Assembly: GCA_002721175.1 (NCBI GenBank)
Contig: PBJR01000011.1
Coordinates: 65,016-129,015, forward strand
From: Flavobacteriaceae bacterium
GTDB taxonomy: Bacteria > Bacteroidota > Bacteroidia > Flavobacteriales > Flavobacteriaceae
Direction: 5' to 3'
Length of the DNA: 64,000 bases
In this document: piece by piece, positions 20,518 to 30,000 of the stretch
How the letters are laid out: each line of letters opens with the position of its first letter
How positions within the stretch are numbered: the first letter of the stretch is position 1
Notes under the pieces: generated by a model
Told to the model about the DNA's origin: nothing
The model's input: the letters and a program-made list of their open reading frames with translations, nothing else
Databases searched by the model: none
Position numbers and translations under genes: made by a program

Positions 20518-21021
20518 TTAATTCATATTAGATAATACATCTTCCTTCTGTCCTGTTGTATAATTGATTTTTAATGCATTTACTTTGCGAAGTTCTTGCT
20601 TTACATCATCTACAATTCCCATATTGGTGTTTTTATCAACCTTCAATGATACTGTTAAAAAAGGAACTGTCTCTTCTCTAAGTGCAGCACGTTCAGAACT
20701 TATAAAAATAGCTATTTCTTCAAGAGATGCTAGTTTATCATTTAACTGAATACGATCAACTTTTAGATTTTCTGATTCAGAAGAGGAGTTGTTTATGTAA
20801 CCTGAACTAGGCTCACCCATGTATATGTAACTTATGGGATTTTTTTTGTCTAGCTTCTCAACTTGATTTGCATCAGGAAGCTTATTTTTAACAAGTTTAT
20901 TATCCTCTCGCATAACTGTTACAACCATAAAAAAGAATAAAAGCATAAAAACAATATCAGGAAGTGAAGCTGTTGATATCGCAGGTAATCCTCCATCTTT
21001 TTTTTTGTTAAATTTTGGCAT
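20518..21021 (-). CDS. exbD: ExbD/TolR family biopolymer transporter
   Basis: STASLPDIVFMLLFFFMVVTVMRE N-terminal TM with conserved Asp. Confidence 0.92.
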   Translation of the reverse strand: MPKFNKKKDGGLPAISTASLPDIVFMLLFFFMVVTVMREDNKLVKNKLPDANQVEKLDKKNPISYIYMGEPSSGYINNSSSESENLKVDRIQLNDKLASLEEIAIFISSERAALREETVPFLTVSLKVDKNTNMGIVDDVKQELRKVNALKINYTTGQKEDVLSNMN

Positions 21022-21036
21022 ATTATAAAATTAATT

Positions 21037-21696
21037 TTATTTAGAAATCTCTGATAATTTAAGAGGATACTCTATTTTAATTTGATCAATTAATTCTTTA
21101 AGTTTCTCTTTGTTTCCCTCAAATCGTGGGTCTTTATAGTTTAGTTTCATTTGTAAAAAGTTCATGTTGCTAAATCCATTTGGTGGTCCAATGCTCAAAG
21201 CCCGTTTATTCCTTAATATATTGTAAGCTTGAAGTAGCTCATTTTGCACTGTTATGTAAGCTCCGTAAGAGGTTTCGCGCCTATTTTCTAAATAAATTAT
21301 AGCCTTATTTGGATTGTCTGACGAATTTGGATCTTTTTTACCATCGCAATATTTACAACTTCCATCTCCGTTATTATCTAAAAATTTTACAGCATCACTG
21401 GTTAACTTTGATACGGTCACGACTCTACCTTCAATAGTCATTTTTAATTTGGAATCAATATCCATATAATCGTTTTCCACAAGTAGTTCGTCTTTGCCAT
21501 TTGTTCTTCTCATCTGAACTGTGAAAATATTTTTTTGCTTTACCTTTGGAGGATCGGTTACTTCCATGGGTGGTAGTTTTCTATTTATGCCAGTATCTTT
21601 TTCAATTGTTGTAGTTACTAGGAAAAAAATCAATAGCAAGAAAGCAATATCAGCCATTGAACCAGCATTAACTTGTGGTGCAGATCGTTTAGCCAT
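21037..21696 (-). CDS. exbD: ExbD/TolR family biopolymer transporter with periplasmic insert
   Basis: NAGSMADIAFLLLIFFLVTTTIEKDTG; extra DNNGDGSCKYCDGKKDPNSSDNPNK segment. Confidence 0.9.
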   Translation of the reverse strand: MAKRSAPQVNAGSMADIAFLLLIFFLVTTTIEKDTGINRKLPPMEVTDPPKVKQKNIFTVQMRRTNGKDELLVENDYMDIDSKLKMTIEGRVVTVSKLTSDAVKFLDNNGDGSCKYCDGKKDPNSSDNPNKAIIYLENRRETSYGAYITVQNELLQAYNILRNKRALSIGPPNGFSNMNFLQMKLNYKDPRFEGNKEKLKELIDQIKIEYPLKLSEISK

Positions 21697-21698
21697 AA

Positions 21699-22214
21699 TT
21701 ATTTAAACATTTTTTTCAGCCCAGATAGAAGCATCGAAAGAATAGAGATTATAATTAATATGTAGAAAGTTATCAATCCTGCACCAACGATCTTTGATTC
21801 AGACTTAGAGGCAATAACACCATCATATTCATAATGTCCAAGTTTAAATGCTTCGTCAGCCCCTTTGGAAATAGCATAAGAAATAATAACGATAAACAAA
21901 AAAGCTCCAATTCCAATTCCAATTTTTTTTAATGAACGATTTTTCTTTAATATTCCACTGACCACAGTGAATAGAGTAGCGCAAATAAGAGCAATAAACA
22001 CAATAGATATTAGAATATATAACGGAGAAATTGTCTCTGTGGCAGCATAAAAAAGATCAGAATTGCCAAAAGGATCCTTAACTAAATCTTTTATCTCGTC
22101 AACACCTGATTCAATTACTAAATTAGAAATAGCATTATTCATCACTGCCCATAGGGTAATTGAGGTAATAGCAGCAAACAAAATAAAAATTGTTGTTAGT
22201 CTTTGTAGTTTCAT
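21699..22214 (-). CDS. Uncharacterised multi-TM membrane protein in ExbB/ExbD operon
   Basis: 171 aa, about four hydrophobic helices, located between exbB and exbD genes with gaps under 10 nt. Confidence 0.75.
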   Translation of the reverse strand: MKLQRLTTIFILFAAITSITLWAVMNNAISNLVIESGVDEIKDLVKDPFGNSDLFYAATETISPLYILISIVFIALICATLFTVVSGILKKNRSLKKIGIGIGAFLFIVIISYAISKGADEAFKLGHYEYDGVIASKSESKIVGAGLITFYILIIISILSMLLSGLKKMFK

Positions 22215-22222
22215 TTGCTAAA

Positions 22223-22993
22223 TTATTTTTTATTTTTTACTAAGATGTCCATTAAAGAAATTGATGCATCTTCCATATCGTTAACAATGCTATCGATCTT
22301 AGATATTATGTAATTATAAAAAATTTGTAAAATGATGGCTACTATCAATCCAAACACGGTTGTAAGTAGTGCAACTTTAATACCGCCTGCAACTAGTGAA
22401 GGATTCATATCTCCCTCGGATTCAATTTTATCAAATGCTTGTATCATACCGATAACTGTACCCATGAATCCTAGCATAGGAGCTAAAGCAATAAATAATG
22501 AAATCCAAGATACATTTTTTTCAAGCTGACCCATTTGAACTCCACCGTAAGCAATTACCGCTTTTTCAGCAGCTTCCAAGTCTTCACCTGCACGATCAAG
22601 GCCCTGATAAAATATGGAGGCAACAGGTCCCTTTGTGTTTCTACACAATTCTTTGGCCGATTTAATACCGCCTGACGACATTGCTTCTTCAACACCTTCA
22701 ACTAACTTTTTGGTATTAGATGTTGATAGATTTAAATATATAATTCTTTCAATGGCAATTGCAAGTCCTAAGATTAGACATAAAAGAACAATCCCCATAA
22801 AAGCTGGACCTCCTTGAATAAAACGCTTTTTTAATTCTTGATGAAAACCGATACTTTTATCTTTTTCAGAATTATTTTGAAAATTTAAAGCCAAATGAAT
22901 AGAATTTGATTTTGTAATTGTTTTGGCATTGGCGCTAAGTGACCCGAAAGCAATTATTAGAGTTATTGCAAAAACTGGAAATATCTTTTTCAT
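22223..22993 (-). CDS. exbB: MotA/TolQ/ExbB proton channel family protein
   Basis: GGPAFMGIVLLCLILGLAIAIERIIYL, APMLGFMGTVIGMIQAFDKIE, GGIKVALLTTVFGLIVAIILQIFYNYI. Confidence 0.93.
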   Translation of the reverse strand: MKKIFPVFAITLIIAFGSLSANAKTITKSNSIHLALNFQNNSEKDKSIGFHQELKKRFIQGGPAFMGIVLLCLILGLAIAIERIIYLNLSTSNTKKLVEGVEEAMSSGGIKSAKELCRNTKGPVASIFYQGLDRAGEDLEAAEKAVIAYGGVQMGQLEKNVSWISLFIALAPMLGFMGTVIGMIQAFDKIESEGDMNPSLVAGGIKVALLTTVFGLIVAIILQIFYNYIISKIDSIVNDMEDASISLMDILVKNKK

Positions 22994-23129
22994 TTTTATA
23001 TTATTAAGATTTAATTTTTAGATGTATTTTCATCTTTATAAAGATATAAAAAATTGTTTTAGAAACAATTTAATAGTATTTATTTTTAGTATTAAACGTA
23101 TAAAAAAAAATTCAAAAATACCCGTTTTG

Positions 23130-23217
23130 CAGAGAGGAAGGGATTCGAACCCTCGATACGCTTTTGGCGTATACACACTTTCCAGGCGTGCGCCTTCGAC
23201 CACTCGGCCACCTCTCT
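23130..23217 (-). tRNA. tRNA-Ser (anticodon GGA)
   Basis: Reverse complement AGAGAGGTGGCCGAGTGGTCGAAGGCGCACGCCTGGAAAGTGTGTATACGCCAAAAGCGTATCGAGGGTTCGAATCCCTTCCTCTCTG: 7-bp acceptor stem, long variable arm, GGTTCGAATCC T-arm, anticodon loop CTGGAAA; no encoded CCA. Confidence 0.96.
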
Positions 23218-23270
23218 ATTTAATGAATTCAAATAAATGAAAAATTGTTTAGTTGTGAAAATTAAAATGA

Positions 23271-24302
23271 TCAATTCTTCGATATCTCTCCACGTAAAGA
23301 ATTTTTAAAAGCTAATTTAAAATCTAGGCCTGTTCTAACTGACAATAAAAACATCATTTTGGTTATTGCTGCTTCTGTTGTCATATCGCTTGCTGAAATC
23401 ACTCCCAAGGATTGCATTTTTGCACTAGTAGCATAATGTCCCATTTCTACTTTTCCGCCTGAACATTGTGTGACGTTAACTATATATATACCATTTAAAA
23501 TAGCTTTTTCTATTAGATCCAAAAACCACTTTGCTGTTGGTGCATTGCCAGATCCATAGGTTTCTAAGACAACTCCCTTTAAATTTTCTGTGTCTAAAAT
23601 TGAAGAAATTATTGTTTGCTGGATTCCTGGAAAAAGTTTTAACAAAGCTACATCAGTACTTAAATCCTTGTGAACCAATAAATCTGAATTTACAGCTGGG
23701 TTTAATAATAAATCGCTTCTCAGGTTTATCCTAACTCCTGAAGTTGCTAAAGGAGGAAAATTTTTTGATGCAAATGCTTTAAAATGATCTGCATTAATCT
23801 TTGTAGATCTGTTTCCCCTAAATAATTTATACTCAAAATACAAACAAACCTCTTTAATTACTGGGATTTCATCTTTTTTTAAACTTGCTAATTGCACTGA
23901 GGTAATAAGGTTCTCTTTGGCGTCTGTTCTTAAATCACCAATAGGTAATTGAGAGCCGGTAAAAATAACTGGCTTTTGGAGGTTTTCCAGCATGAAACTT
24001 AGGGCTGAGGCAGAGTAACTCATAGTATCCGTTCCATGTAAAACAACAAATCCATCGTAATATTTATAATTTTCCTCAATAAGTCCAGCTATTTCAACCC
24101 AATGAAAAGTATTAATATTTGAGGAATCAATAGGTGTTTCCAATGAAATTATTTGAATTTTACAATTCAAAAGCTCAAGCTCAGAAATATTATCTAAAAG
24201 ATTATTAAAATCAATTGGATAGAGCGAAGCTGCATTTGGAGATTTGACCATTCCAATGGTTCCACCAGTATATATCAATAGAACTTTAGAACTCATAAAC
24301 AA
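23271..24302 (-). CDS. ansA: Type I L-asparaginase
   Basis: VLLIYTGGTIGMVKS, VVLHGTDTMSYSASALSFML, TGSQLPIGDLRTDAKENL. Confidence 0.93.
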   Translation of the reverse strand: MFMSSKVLLIYTGGTIGMVKSPNAASLYPIDFNNLLDNISELELLNCKIQIISLETPIDSSNINTFHWVEIAGLIEENYKYYDGFVVLHGTDTMSYSASALSFMLENLQKPVIFTGSQLPIGDLRTDAKENLITSVQLASLKKDEIPVIKEVCLYFEYKLFRGNRSTKINADHFKAFASKNFPPLATSGVRINLRSDLLLNPAVNSDLLVHKDLSTDVALLKLFPGIQQTIISSILDTENLKGVVLETYGSGNAPTAKWFLDLIEKAILNGIYIVNVTQCSGGKVEMGHYATSAKMQSLGVISASDMTTEAAITKMMFLLSVRTGLDFKLAFKNSLRGEISKN

Positions 24303-24304
24303 TT

Positions 24305-25072
24305 TTAAACTCCAAAAACATCAATAGAGTTTTGGGTTGTTACACTAGCAACTTCACTTTTACTAGTTCCATAAATATTAGCAACTTTTTCTAAAATATT
24401 GACCAGATATGCACTTTCATTTCGGCGCCCTCTATATGGAACAGGAGACAAATATGGAGCATCGGTCTCCAAAACAATATCAGAAAGATCAATTTTTGAT
24501 AAAAATTTGTCAATTTTTCCATTTTTAAATGTAACTACTCCACCTATACCTAACTTCATATTGTATGAAATCGCCTTGCGAGCTTGTTGTAAATCTCCAG
24601 TAAAACAGTGGAAAATTCCAAATAAATCCTCAGACTTTTCATCATTCAAAATTTTAAAAATCTCATCAAAAGCATTCCGGCAGTGAATTACTATTGGCAG
24701 CTTATATTCTTTTGCTAGTCCTATCTGCAAACGAAATGCATCTTCTTGTTCTCTGTAAGTAGTCTTATCCCAATATAAATCAATTCCAATTTCGCCAACA
24801 GCAACAAATTTACGCCTTGAGAGTTCATTAGCAATGTGATTTATTTCATCTTTATAATTTTTTTTCACATGAGTTGGATGAAGCCCTGCCATCAAAAAAA
24901 TGTTTTGAGGATACTCATTCGCAAGCTTATACATTTTATTTGTGTAGGTTGAATCTATTGCAGGTAAAAAAAATCGGGTAATTCCAGATTCAAAAGCATT
25001 TCGTATCACAATTTCACGATCGTTATCGAAAGCTTCGCTATATAGATGTGTGTGAGTATCAGTTAAAATCAT
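24305..25072 (-). CDS. tatD: TatD family hydrolase
   Basis: LTDTHTHLY, AGLHPTHV, AVGEIGIDLYWD, PIVIHCRNAFDE, VLETDAPYLSP. Confidence 0.94.
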   Translation of the reverse strand: MILTDTHTHLYSEAFDNDREIVIRNAFESGITRFFLPAIDSTYTNKMYKLANEYPQNIFLMAGLHPTHVKKNYKDEINHIANELSRRKFVAVGEIGIDLYWDKTTYREQEDAFRLQIGLAKEYKLPIVIHCRNAFDEIFKILNDEKSEDLFGIFHCFTGDLQQARKAISYNMKLGIGGVVTFKNGKIDKFLSKIDLSDIVLETDAPYLSPVPYRGRRNESAYLVNILEKVANIYGTSKSEVASVTTQNSIDVFGV

Positions 25073-25091
25073 TATACAAAAATAATATTTT

Positions 25092-25565
25092 GTGTATTAT
25101 ATTTACTATAAATTATTCAAGTTGAAAAATAAATTATTAAAAGAATTTCTTGAAAAAAATAATTTCTGTAGAGCAAAGCTTCACTTTCTAGCAAGCAACC
25201 ACTATAAAGTTCTAGCTAAAATTAATAATCAAAAGGGATGGTTCATTATTGATACTGGTGCCTCGATAACTTTTATTTCAGATAAATTAGTTAATAAGTT
25301 TAATTTAAAAATTGATCAAACAAAAGGAGACGCGCAGGGAGCTGGGAAAGAAAAAATTAAGACACAAATTTCAAAAAAAAATATATTGCAAGTTGGGATT
25401 AAAAAATTTAATAATTATACAATTGGCATAATTGATTTAGATCCTATTAACTCAGCCTTCAAATTAGCCAACTTGAATAAAGTTGATGGAGTTATTGGCG
25501 CTGATTTGTTAAAGCGCGGAAATGCAATTATCGATTACCAAAAAAATTATATCTATTTAAAGTAA
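25092..25565 (+). CDS. Retropepsin-like (clan AA) aspartic protease domain protein
   Basis: GWFIIDTGASITFISDKLV (DTGA), ...DGVIGADLLKRGNAIIDYQKNYIYL. ORF-track start is GTG; TTG at 25122 is an alternative. Confidence 0.85.
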   Translation: MYYIYYKLFKLKNKLLKEFLEKNNFCRAKLHFLASNHYKVLAKINNQKGWFIIDTGASITFISDKLVNKFNLKIDQTKGDAQGAGKEKIKTQISKKNILQVGIKKFNNYTIGIIDLDPINSAFKLANLNKVDGVIGADLLKRGNAIIDYQKNYIYLK

Positions 25566-25568
25566 TTA

Positions 25569-26288
25569 TTATTGTATTACAAAAGAAATCGGAAGTGCAT
25601 ACTGTACAGTGACTGGCTTTCCTCTCTGTCTTCCTGGCTTCATCTTAGGTAAACTTTTAATTACTTTGTCGGCTTCCGTTTCTAAACGAGGATGGGGTGC
25701 TCTGGAGCGAACCTCAACAATATCTCCGTTCTTGTTTATTTTGAATATCACATTTATTCTTTGACGGCCACTTAACCCCAGTTCTTCAGCCAAGCCTATA
25801 TCGAATTTGCGGTTTACATGCCTTGATATTTTTTGAGACATACACTTTTTCCTAGCCTCATTATTTTTTTCCTTTTCGCATCCTGGAAAAATAGGTGCAT
25901 CTTCAACAACCGTGAATGGAACTTCTACATCTTCTTCAAATTCTTCAACCTCAACATCTTCAACTTCAACAATTTCTTCCTCTTGATCAGATTCAGATGT
26001 TTCTACAATATCTTCTTCAATTTCTTCTTCATCTTCGATTACTTCAATTTCTTCAGGGGGTGCAGGTGGTGGTGGTGGTGGTGGTGGAAGCTCTGGCTGT
26101 TGAAAAAAAACATCTTCCTCAATATCCTCTTGATCTAAGTTTAGCAACCTCATATCGCTATCAGATCTATCATACTTTTTCCAATTTACAGTTGTGTAAG
26201 CCAAAAAAGACATTAGTGCCAATCCTAAAGCAAAGTATAATGCTGTATTTCTACCGGGATCAATATTTGGGTTTTTTTTGATTTCCAT
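25569..26288 (-). CDS. tonB: Energy transducer TonB
   Basis: N-terminal TM, PPELPPPPPPPPAPP, acidic linker, C-terminal INVIFKINKNGDIVEVRSRAPHPRLETEADKVIKSLPKMKPGRQRGKPVTVQYALPISFVI. Confidence 0.93.
   Translation of the reverse strand: MEIKKNPNIDPGRNTALYFALGLALMSFLAYTTVNWKKYDRSDSDMRLLNLDQEDIEEDVFFQQPELPPPPPPPPAPPEEIEVIEDEEEIEEDIVETSESDQEEEIVEVEDVEVEEFEEDVEVPFTVVEDAPIFPGCEKEKNNEARKKCMSQKISRHVNRKFDIGLAEELGLSGRQRINVIFKINKNGDIVEVRSRAPHPRLETEADKVIKSLPKMKPGRQRGKPVTVQYALPISFVIQ
26065..26085. repeat. (GGT)7 trinucleotide tract inside tonB (Pro codons on minus strand)
   Basis: ggtggtggtggtggtggtggt at 26065-26085. Confidence 0.9.
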
Positions 26289-26324
26289 TAATGAGTTTCT
26301 GAACGTTAATTTAAGTAAAAATAA

Positions 26325-26711
26325 CTAATTACATAAATGTTTTGAAATTTTTAATAATGAATTTTTGTTTTTCTGAATGAAAATTGACATTAATAACACT
26401 CCAACTAAATTTGCCAAAATATCAAAAGAATCAAAATTTCTGTTAGTTGTTAATTTCATCTGTAAAAATTCAATTACTACTCCAAAAATTATTGAAAAAA
26501 TAATTGATAATTGAAGACTATAAGAAAATTTGTAGATTGAAAATGTTATAAAAACTAATAAACAAAGTACAAAATAAGTTAGAAAATGAATTGTTTTGTC
26601 GTAAAATTTGAAATTTATAACTGTAACATTATTTAAATTAAATAAGCTTCCATAAATAACAGTCAAAATATAAAACAAAACCAGAATCAAAAAAAAATTT
26701 CTTTTAACCAC
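26325..26711 (-). CDS. VanZ family membrane protein
   Basis: 128 aa; KTIHFLTYFVLCLLVFITF and VVIEFLQMKLTTNRNFDSFDILANLVGVLL are VanZ-like. Confidence 0.82.
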   Translation of the reverse strand: MVKRNFFLILVLFYILTVIYGSLFNLNNVTVINFKFYDKTIHFLTYFVLCLLVFITFSIYKFSYSLQLSIIFSIIFGVVIEFLQMKLTTNRNFDSFDILANLVGVLLMSIFIQKNKNSLLKISKHLCN

Positions 26712-27084
26712 TAATTAAAGACTTATATTCTGAAGGAGCTAATAAATTATCCAGTTCTGATAAATCATTACATTTTAACTTAATCATCCAGCCATCTCCA
26801 TACGGGTCTTCATTAACTTTTTCAGGCGCGTCTTTTAAAGCCTCATTGAACTCTGTTATTTCACCAGAAACAGGAAGAAATAAATCTGAAACTGTCTTGA
26901 CAGCTTCTACAGTGCCAAAAACCTCTTCAGAGCCTAAATTTTCGTCTAAGGTGTCAACCTCAACATACACTATATCGCCCAATTCACTTTGAGCAAAATC
27001 TGTTATTCCAATAGTTAATATGTCACCATCGATTCTAACCCACTCATGATCTTTTGTATATTTTAATTCTTCAGGAACATTCAT
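26704..27084 (-). CDS. gcvH: Glycine cleavage system H protein
   Basis: YTKDHEWVRIDGDILTIGITDFAQSELGDIVYVEV, FGTVEAVKTVSDLFLPVSGEI (lipoyl-Lys), EDPYGDGWMIK. Confidence 0.97.
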   Translation of the reverse strand: MNVPEELKYTKDHEWVRIDGDILTIGITDFAQSELGDIVYVEVDTLDENLGSEEVFGTVEAVKTVSDLFLPVSGEITEFNEALKDAPEKVNEDPYGDGWMIKLKCNDLSELDNLLAPSEYKSLISG

Positions 27085-27098
27085 TTTTTTGTTTATTT

Positions 27099-30000
27099 TT
27101 AATTACCGAAATTATAACGTAAAGTAAATCCTGATCTAATAGTTGTTTGGGGAAATGCAGTAGAGATTGCATACTCTGAAAAAGCATAATCAAAATAAAA
27201 AATTGCAGTTAAATTATTACTAAAAGCATAATCTGCAGCATAACGAAAACTCCATATTGTTTGGCCTGCACTAACTTGATTATTTTCTAAATCCAAATAA
27301 CGAACAATTGTTTTATTATTTCTAATCGAAACATCAGCTTTCATATTCAAATCGCTTTTTATTATCTTTCTAGGGCCAGCAAGTTTAGATTTTATTCTTA
27401 AATCCTTGATTCTGTATCCAAGACCAAAAATATATTCAAATCCTTGAATCTCAGTCAATAGGTTGTTATCAAAACTTATCGACAAGCTACGATCTTTTTT
27501 TAATTCTGCAGAAACTTTAACAGAACTTTTCATTTCAAAATCTAGTTTAACTAGAGGGCTAAATTGTTCAACTAAGTTAAGATTACTAAATAGATTTTCT
27601 GACTTGAAATTTCCTGACTGATCAAGAACTTGTGGGTCTTGAAATTCATAAGCCAAATTAGGATCTGCTTTATAATAGTCTAAATTTGTTCTAAATTGAT
27701 TAACAGTGTATGAAGCTCTGTATGCGTGTGTAACTGAAAATCTTCTAAAATATTTTTTGAACCATTTGTTTCTCATAAATCCGGTATATTTCAAATTCCA
27801 ATTTGGAATTGGGATGTCTCTGAAAGCATCGAGGCTAATTTTATTAGGATCTTTTCCAGAGTATGCTGATAGAAAAGCAGGTAACAACACGGATTGACTG
27901 TTTTTACCGAACCCCAACGGAAACCCATCAATGTCGTTTGAATATCCTGACTGACCATAAAAATTATCAGCTAACCTTCTAGCAATTATTATTCTGTTTT
28001 CTTTAAAATCATTAAATGATTCTGACCTAAATTCATCGCTCTTCTTGAATGAAGTTTTTATTAAAGAGGTTGATATATTGAAATTTCCAAATGAATTTTG
28101 AATAAGCGAATTATAAGTATTGCTAAATCCATCACCATTAATATCGGAGGTATTAAAATTTTCTGTGAAATTACTAGAGTAGGTTCTTCCGCCGTTAAAA
28201 TCAATTTTTAAATCATTTAAAGGTTCAGTGTTTATAGAAAAATCCAAGTTTGTATTATGAGCCTCTGCATACTGTTGATTAAACTGGTCGAATGTTGTAA
28301 GCCATCCATTTCTAGCTGAAATATGTCTTATATCGCGCTGACTCCCCAGTGTGTATTGAAAAGTTGGCTTCAAAGTACCAATGAGTCCAGGAATGGGTAA
28401 ATAACCTGGTAAAAATGAGCTATTATTTTCCGAATAATTTATTTGCATCCTGTTAATTCCCGTCAAAAAATTTAGCGAAAAGTCTTTCAGACTGAATTTA
28501 TCCTTTTTATTCCTTGGGCTAGTTCTTGATTGGCTGCCGTCTCTTGACGCCCTGGACATAGAAGAACGACCACTTGATCTAGGCTTTTTAATTCCTAAAT
28601 AATTATAAAATTGCCTCATATCTAAACTTGTGTTTATATTATGCCTGTTAGCATTAGAAATGGTATTACCAAGGTTAAATGTTTGTCCATCAATGTCTAA
28701 TTCACCAAAAAGGTCAGATCCCTTTTCCCATTGAAAATCGCCTGTGTATGAATAATTTGAATTAATAAAACTTAACGTCGGTATTTTATTGAACGGAAGT
28801 TTATAATTTATACCGAGTTGTTGAGTATGTCGGTTTGGATCACCAAAATCAAAGAACTTATCCCATATATCAAGCTTAGGGTCCTGATCGCCGTTCAATT
28901 CATTATCTATAAAATAGTTACGTACAATGTGATTGTTTGATGAACTAAAATTAAGATTTAATGAGCTAGTTAATTGATAATTTACTGTATATTGAAGATC
29001 AAAGGTGTAATTTCTTCTAATCAATTCATCAATAGTTATGTTATTTGTTCCTAAGTCAGCATCTCTGAATTTTTGATTATTATATTGCCTTATAATATCA
29101 GAGTTTACAACTATATTTGACGGTCTCAGGTTTAAGTTAAAATCTTTTAATAATTTCCAATAGCGCCCAGTTAATAAAGAATCATTGTTTCTAAAGGGCT
29201 CAAAGTTTAGTGGCTCAAAACTGTACGTGTAATTAGCTCCTAATCTAACGTTTTGATCCAAAGAATTTTCAATTTCAAAGTCTCGATGTTTTATCTCATT
29301 GAAAGAGTAATTGAAAGTAAAGTTTTCAATATTATGTACCTTTGGCTTTGCATTATTAGTCTTTTGTTTTTTAACTCCAATAAAATTAATACTTTGACGC
29401 TTTGTGTAGTCTTCTGACTGTCCTAGTATTCGCTCCCTTTCATCATCACTTTCCGCAGCATCTAACCTGGTTTGAAGTTTTATATCTTTAAATTGTTGGT
29501 CATATTCAGGAGTTATTAATGTTTCGGCTTGGCCATAATTAAATGGTATTTGAATGCCCCAGGTTTTGGGAAATAATTGCCCTAAATTGATATTTGTAAC
29601 TACGTCATATTGTTTTAAATCTTCTCGACTTCTCTCATTTGGATTTTGATCAATACTACCAAAACCAGCAGTACTCCGTTTTGCAGTTGCATTAATATTC
29701 AAAAAGTCTGCGATATTTGTATCCATACTCAGCATACTAGCCCAACCACCCTCATTATCCATATCAGCTATTCTAAGTTCATTGAACCAAACCTCACTAC
29801 ACAAATCTGTATTTCCAATATTTTTAACACCAATCATCAAATTCCTAATGTCTCCAAAATTAGGATTACCCTTAATTGCAATCCTTTGTTCATATGGAGG
29901 CTCATTTTGACCTGAAATTGAAGTCAAAGAAAAAGCTGAAAATTCATCAACAGGATTCTCTTGTAATACACCTTCAATTACATCGTAAAATATTGGATCT

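Noticed and set aside
23022-23274. ORFs 23022..23240 (+) and 23092..23274 (-) across tRNA-Ser
   Set aside because: REVAEWSKAHAWKVCIRQKRIEGSNPFLS is the familiar spurious translation of a tRNA-Ser gene.
25833-26281. Plus-strand ORFs (101 and 121 aa) opposite tonB, rich in Phe/Asn or Leu/Gln
   Set aside because: Low-complexity mirror translations of the acidic/poly-Pro tonB linker; no independent coding signal.
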